Of a stretch of 64,000 nucleotides of DNA, positions 59,984-64,000 are shown piece by piece. Position 1 is the first letter of the stretch. Each line of letters begins with the position of its first letter. Both the position numbers and the translations under genes were made by a program. The notes beneath the pieces are model-generated. The model had not been told where the DNA came from and ran no database searches. It was given only the letters and a program-made list of their open reading frames with translations. Source of the DNA: Trinickia dabaoshanensis (lineage in GTDB: Bacteria > Pseudomonadota > Gammaproteobacteria > Burkholderiales > Burkholderiaceae); assembly GCF_002879885.1 (NCBI RefSeq), contig NZ_PNYA01000004.1:228614-292613 (forward strand). Direction: 5' to 3'.

Positions 59984-60610
59984 TCATTGGTTAGGGTCGC
60001 CTTTTTTATCATCGACAAAATTTACGCTCCGAAGTATGCGCATGATGAAAGGCAGATAATCCCCCCTTGGCTCCTCGAGTCGCATCGATTGACCAGTCCC
60101 GCAAACGGCGGTTTTATCATGCAACAGACAAAATGAATAAAAGCGGACGCGTTGATCCTCCTCACCATTAATTTGGTCTGTCGTCCTCATAAAACCAGAG
60201 GCATTGTGCGATTTTAACTGATAGATCCGAGAGACAGGCGGCAATATTTTACTGTCGTTCTCATCCTCGTAATACAAATCCCATTTCTTCTTACCCTCAT
60301 TCCACTGAGCCCCAAAATTGTGCGGCGCATCAATAAAATCTTGATCAGTTTGGCACTCAAAATTAATTCCAAACCTTTCAAGAGTACTACGAACCGGCGG
60401 CACATCAGTCCAGTAAGAAGCATTTTTCGGCATGCCACTTTTTAAATGCCCACCATAAAGATCGACAATATCAATTTCACACCCCGGCGCCCCCATATCC
60501 ACCGATAAAATCTGATGCTTCGCCCCAATGCTTGATTGACTGAATGCGACTTCCGCGCAACAACACTGCAGGATGGCAAGCAGCATTGCCGCCATGATCT
60601 TTTTCTTCAT
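59984..60610 (-). CDS. Exported protein, candidate T6SS immunity protein, copy 1
   Basis: A 208-residue paralogue of the gene at 59198-59818, with signal peptide MKKKIMAAMLLAILQ and cleavage near FSQ. Its ATG lies only 3 bp beyond the stop of the effector gene, the classic spacing of an effector-immunity pair. The mature domain shows the same conserved core as copy 2. Two divergent copies suggest selection against variant effectors in other strains. I know no named family for it. Confidence 0.78.
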   Translation of the reverse strand: MKKKIMAAMLLAILQCCCAEVAFSQSSIGAKHQILSVDMGAPGCEIDIVDLYGGHLKSGMPKNASYWTDVPPVRSTLERFGINFECQTDQDFIDAPHNFGAQWNEGKKKWDLYYEDENDSKILPPVSRIYQLKSHNASGFMRTTDQINGEEDQRVRFYSFCLLHDKTAVCGTGQSMRLEEPRGDYLPFIMRILRSVNFVDDKKGDPNQ

Positions 60611-60613
60611 TAT

Positions 60614-62992
60614 TCAACCCCTTCTTGGTTGTCGACCTTCGGGAAAGGAAAGAGTGGCCCCGCGCGCATCTAAAAACCATGGCTCGCCCACCACTGCCAA
60701 TGTTTGAGCAAATCCCACACAGCGGGCCACGTATCCATTGAACGTAGAATTCTGATTACCAACTCCAGCCGGGTAGTTCACTGCGGCAGATGCGTCGTGA
60801 AAATTATCGCTATGGTAATAAACTTTCTGAATCGCCGGACTGGGGTCTGACTGATGATGGTGTGGCGGCTTCGTCGCCAATACTTCACGGCGTTGAAGAT
60901 TAATATCTCCATCCGCATATCGAGCCATCTCCATTTTAAGCCAATAGAACCCGGCACTATCCGAGGGAAAAAGCAGGTCATCTGGTGTTTTCGGCTGACC
61001 TCCCCCACCAACGCTGGAGCGCCAGCCGATCATGGTTTGCGTCACGCCACTTGCACGATCTGCGATATGATTCTCCGCATGTGCACGATCCGCACTTGCG
61101 GCCTGATAAGCATTATGCAATTGCGCCCGAGCTTGCCGAGAAATTTCAGAACCGCGCCCGATAAAATCGAAGTAACACACATAGTTATCCGGTCCAGTTA
61201 ATTGAAGAAATCCACGACCGTCCCATGGATAATACCACATTGCCGAATTATCTTCGTGAAGCTTGCTGAGCCATTGCGTTTCTTGCAATGCATTCCCAAA
61301 AAACGCCGACATGCGCTTTGGTGTGTCGATAAGGTATTTTCTAAGCGAGCGATTGAGTGACAAAAGATTATTCGTCAAGAAATCGTTAGTCACATCAGCA
61401 ACATTTTCGTAGTACATGGCATGGTGCGGCCCCTCTCGCAAGACCTCCATGGGGAGAATTTGTTTGAATTCGGCCTTACTGAACCATCCACACGTTCGCA
61501 ACTGCGTCAAGAACGCCGTCGGAGGAAAATGCCAGCATTCACTGGCCGGAGGCAGGTCGGGATCGACAATGTCCTCCCAAAAACCCAGAACACGAACATG
61601 CTCCATCAACGTGAGGAAATCCTCATCCGACAGCGGATTGCTCAACGCTTCGTGCGGGCTCTTCAACCACATATACCGATCAAATCGTCCATCCCTACTC
61701 CATTCTGTGGGGAACTTGCAGACGGCGTGCGAGAGGCGCTGCTTGACCGCATCGACGCTCAACGCCCCTACTGCATCGGCGTGGGTGACATGCCCCGAAT
61801 GATTGATATCCAACCACTGCTTTACCGTCGCGGAGTCACAAAGACTGTCGGAGGTAGTGTCATCGTTGACAAAGCTCCATCCCGCCCATTCCGGGAAATC
61901 GGCATCGCTATAAACTCGCACACTGGGCACGGACAGGTTGATCCACCCGTCGCCGTCCGGCGTCTTTACCTTCCTCCAATGGTTGAACCGCGCGCCAGAA
62001 GCAAGTTGGTCGTTGATGCAGCGACCGAAGCGGATCATCTCGAAGATTGCGCTTGGTGAGGGCGCTATCGCGCCGCTGCCGACACCCGCAAGGCTGCCAT
62101 CACTATAGCGGGCGGATAGCGCCATAGCGCGCTTATACAAGCCATATTCGGCCTCGTTCTCAGCGGGCATTGCGCCTGACGCAGACCAATACCCATCCGC
62201 AGCTTGAACATAGGTGGTCAGCACGCAATCTTTTTCATAATGCATGCGGATCACGAGATCGCAACTGATTCCCGCCTCGATCAAACATGCCTGCGACTGA
62301 AGTCCCCCCACGGCCGGAGCACTGTCGTCATCGCGATAAGGGTGAGGCTCCTTGGCGAAAATCTTGGCGCCTCGCGGCACAAAGAACCAGATGTCCCCAT
62401 AGACCGCATCGGTCCGCCCTGTTTGTCCAACCGGACCGGGCTCGCGTCCGATGATCTTCTTTAGATTCGCCTCGTCGCACACGATCTCGAAGTGGATCTG
62501 CGGAAACTGTCCGTAGATCTGGCCGGGAGTGCCCAAGATATCCTTACGATAGATCTTTTTGCCCACCGCCAGCGTTGGCATGACGTTTTGCAGGTGCATG
62601 TACACCGAATAGAAGGTGATCTTCGCGTTATCGCCCTCGCCAATTTCGGTGTCGTGCCGGATGACGACGCACCCGTCATCAGTGCGCACGCCACGGTATT
62701 GAAGTGCTGCGCTCTTGGTTGTATCAGTCGCGCGCACATGCACGATCTTTCCGTCTGCGATTGCACGCACCGGCGCGGGCTGGTTGCCATCAGTCGGCGC
62801 AATCAGGTGCGCACCGCCATGCCAGCCAAGGTTAAAGCTAACAGGATAGGCGCCGTTGCCAGGCGAGCATTCGAGCATGTTCGCCCCGCACACATCGCCA
62901 TCCGGCACAACCGTATTGCCGGCATCTGCCGTGGACATGGCATCGTTTTGCTGCGACTGTGCCGCCGAAAGAAAGGGAGGGCTGATAATCAT
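60614..62992 (-). CDS. Putative T6SS cell-wall hydrolase effector (M23-like plus lysozyme/GH19-like)
   Basis: A 792-residue protein downstream of a truncated vgrG. The N-terminal domain is peptidase M23-like (CVVIRHDTEI, SVYMHLQNVMPTLAVGKKIY, then PQIHFEIV). The usual His-x-His appears as Gln-Ile-His, so its zinc site may be altered. The middle part has no clear family. The C-terminal region (from about residue 565) is lysozyme or GH19-like: FFGNALQETQWLSKLHE with a candidate acid Glu, then DGRGFLQLTGPDNY. No signal peptide is seen, consistent with T6SS delivery. ATG 62992 is used; ATG 62938 is possible. Confidence 0.75.
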   Translation of the reverse strand: MIISPPFLSAAQSQQNDAMSTADAGNTVVPDGDVCGANMLECSPGNGAYPVSFNLGWHGGAHLIAPTDGNQPAPVRAIADGKIVHVRATDTTKSAALQYRGVRTDDGCVVIRHDTEIGEGDNAKITFYSVYMHLQNVMPTLAVGKKIYRKDILGTPGQIYGQFPQIHFEIVCDEANLKKIIGREPGPVGQTGRTDAVYGDIWFFVPRGAKIFAKEPHPYRDDDSAPAVGGLQSQACLIEAGISCDLVIRMHYEKDCVLTTYVQAADGYWSASGAMPAENEAEYGLYKRAMALSARYSDGSLAGVGSGAIAPSPSAIFEMIRFGRCINDQLASGARFNHWRKVKTPDGDGWINLSVPSVRVYSDADFPEWAGWSFVNDDTTSDSLCDSATVKQWLDINHSGHVTHADAVGALSVDAVKQRLSHAVCKFPTEWSRDGRFDRYMWLKSPHEALSNPLSDEDFLTLMEHVRVLGFWEDIVDPDLPPASECWHFPPTAFLTQLRTCGWFSKAEFKQILPMEVLREGPHHAMYYENVADVTNDFLTNNLLSLNRSLRKYLIDTPKRMSAFFGNALQETQWLSKLHEDNSAMWYYPWDGRGFLQLTGPDNYVCYFDFIGRGSEISRQARAQLHNAYQAASADRAHAENHIADRASGVTQTMIGWRSSVGGGGQPKTPDDLLFPSDSAGFYWLKMEMARYADGDINLQRREVLATKPPHHHQSDPSPAIQKVYYHSDNFHDASAAVNYPAGVGNQNSTFNGYVARCVGFAQTLAVVGEPWFLDARGATLSFPEGRQPRRG

Positions 62993-63010
62993 GGAACGCT
63001 TGCAACCTGA

Positions 63011-63524
63011 TTAAAGTGAATGCGAGTAATCGTCGGTGGGTTTGCCCGTTCCGAACGGCGGAAAACTGGGCATCTGTGCGTCGGCTCCTTGTTTGCTCCA
63101 CTTCGGGGTCTTCTCGACGATCGGCCCCGACGAGCCGTTGACGATCCCGTTGCCGTTTATTTGGATATAGGAGCCGCCCGCACCGATCCAAACTTCCTTC
63201 GCTGCGGTGATAACGACCCGTCCGTCCGTACTGGAAATCGAAAGGTCCTTGAGGGCCGCGAGCGCCATTTTGTCACTCTGGGCCTGGATTTCGACCGCCC
63301 CTTTTGCCGCAAACAGTTTGATTCCGAGGCTTTGCGCGAACAGGCTGATCTTACCGAGCACGCTCGCTAACAACGATTTTCGGGCGGTAACCGACACATT
63401 GCGGCCCGCCGTAAGCGCGATATGCTCCTCGCCATTGATATGGACGGTCGCCGGCGTCGTTGCTTGCAGTCCGCCCGCTCCAGCAAGCAGCAAATGCGGT
63501 TCGTTCAGTTCGGGAAACGACCGA
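63011..63524 (-). pseudogene. vgrG: VgrG C-terminal fragment (DUF2345 domain), cut by IS insertion
   Basis: The C-terminal part of a T6SS VgrG spike, about 170 residues: PELNEPHLLLAGAGG, GIKLFAAKGAVEIQAQSDKM, LSISSTDGRVVITAAKEVW and GGSYIQINGNGIVNGSSGPI. These are the DUF2345 beta-helix repeats. The gp27/gp5-like N-terminal two thirds are missing, because an IS1182-family element begins at about 63525. The remaining piece is probably not translated. The missing part may lie beyond the element, outside the window. The stop is 18 bp before the effector gene start. Confidence 0.85.
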
Positions 63525-64000
63525 GGCTGTGTGAAAACGTAGTCGTCGCCTAAACTGAATCAACGCATCGACCCCCGGGTGACTCATGAAGCGATTCGTT
63601 GAAGGCGATGACCGCAAGCAGGTTTCACTTCTGCCCGAATGCCTCGATGACTATGTCGGGCAGGACAATCCGGTCAGAGTCATAGATGCCTTCGTCGACG
63701 AGTTGGGGCTTGAGGATCTCGGTTTCGAGGGGGCCATTGCGGCGCTCACGGGGCGCCCGTCTTATCACCCAGGGGTGATGCTCAAGATTTATATCTACGG
63801 GTACCTGAACCGTGTTCCGTCCAGCCGGCGCCTTGAGCGTGAATGCCAGCGCAATGTCGAGCTAATGTGGCTCACGGGACGTCTCGCGCCGGACTTCAAG
63901 ACGATCGCCGACTTTCGCCGCGACAACGGCGCAGCCATTCGCAACGTATGCCGGCGTTTCGTCGAACTGTGTCGCGGACTGAAACTATTATCCAGCGACA
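63525..64000 (+). mobile_element. Left part of an IS1182-family insertion sequence
   Basis: The element interrupts vgrG. Its left end is placed at about 63525, where GGCTGTGTGAAAACG begins, a sequence form seen at the ends of related insertion sequences. The right end lies beyond the window, so the inverted repeat and target duplication cannot be checked here. The exact border could be off by several bases because the vgrG frame stays open past it. Confidence 0.75.
63586..64000 (+). CDS. IS1182-family transposase, N-terminal part
   Basis: Only the first 138 codons are in the window. The start MKRFVEGDDRKQVSLLPECL, then DDYVGQDNPVRVIDAFVDEL, GRPSYHPGVMLKIYIYGYL and RRLERECQRNVELMWLTGRL match the DUF772 region of IS1182-type transposases, with DFKTIADFRRDNG close by. 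The DDE catalytic core is beyond the edge. ATG 63586 is the family start. Confidence 0.93.
   Translation, partial: MKRFVEGDDRKQVSLLPECLDDYVGQDNPVRVIDAFVDELGLEDLGFEGAIAALTGRPSYHPGVMLKIYIYGYLNRVPSSRRLERECQRNVELMWLTGRLAPDFKTIADFRRDNGAAIRNVCRRFVELCRGLKLLSSD

Noticed and set aside
63351..63617. Minus-strand open frame spanning the vgrG-IS border
   Set aside because: It is in a different frame from vgrG and crosses the inferred IS end, so it joins unrelated sequences.
1..64000. tRNA, rRNA genes or CRISPR arrays
   Set aside because: I looked for regularly spaced repeats and tRNA-like cloverleaf sequence and saw none I could support.

Overview
The window is chromosomal DNA of high GC content, with the gene content and codon habits of a betaproteobacterium of the Burkholderia group in the broad sense (Burkholderia, Paraburkholderia, Caballeronia or Trinickia). 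The Burkholderia-type trimeric porin, the mdcABCDEGH gene order, an ECF41 sigma factor and the density of LysR, MFS and GntR genes point that way. The genus cannot be fixed from this sequence alone. No rRNA, tRNA or CRISPR array was seen.

Layout. (1) 0.05-13.5 kb: a Tad/Flp pilus locus. It has a sigma-54-type promoter at the left edge, two tandem Flp pilins, the prepilin peptidase, CpaB, the CpaC secretin, a small lipoprotein, CpaE, CpaF, TadB, TadC and an isoprenylcysteine-methyltransferase-like membrane protein. TadE and TadG follow after two opposing small heat-shock genes that carry a sigma-32-like promoter. (2) 13.6-25.4 kb: a LysR regulator, a fused two-domain aspartate/glutamate racemase whose first domain has lost both catalytic cysteines, a dicarboxylate/amino-acid symporter, an Ap4A phosphorylase, an NlpC/P60 lipoprotein and a large lipoprotein that may be a glycosidase. 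(3) 24.1-32.6 kb: a complete biotin-independent malonate decarboxylase operon (mdcABCDEGH) with a divergent GntR regulator and MFS carrier. (4) 32.9-36.8 kb: an acyltransferase, a hydratase and porin pair, and a secreted unknown. (5) 36.95-44.2 kb: a tightly overlapped phosphonate pathway: PEP mutase fused to a nucleotidyltransferase, phosphonopyruvate decarboxylase, AEP transaminase, a second nucleotidyltransferase, a CDP-alcohol phosphotransferase, an Fe(II)/2-oxoglutarate oxygenase and a flippase-like membrane protein. The simplest reading is synthesis of 2-aminoethylphosphonate (AEP), its activation as CMP-AEP and its transfer to a lipid, possibly with hydroxylation and translocation. This is the most interesting system in the window. 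(6) 44.2-58.4 kb: a MocR regulator and threonine aldolase pair around a perfect palindrome, an arylamine N-acetyltransferase, an ECF41 sigma factor with a matching promoter, an AI-2E-type transporter, two acid-peptidase families (S10 and S53) side by side, and two MFS carriers with a LysR regulator. (7) 58.4-64.0 kb: an accessory, partly AT-rich type VI secretion cargo island on the minus strand. It holds the C-terminal part of a VgrG cut by an IS1182-family element, a cell-wall-hydrolase-like effector, two paralogous exported candidate immunity proteins, a PAAR protein and a decayed Fic-like gene.

Working together: the Tad genes form one machine for a bundle-forming adhesive pilus. The mdc genes make, prime, load and run one acyl-carrier-dependent enzyme complex. 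The phosphonate genes form a linear route from PEP to an AEP-bearing lipid or glycan. The T6SS island reads as a vgrG-effector-immunity module whose delivery gene has been broken by insertion.
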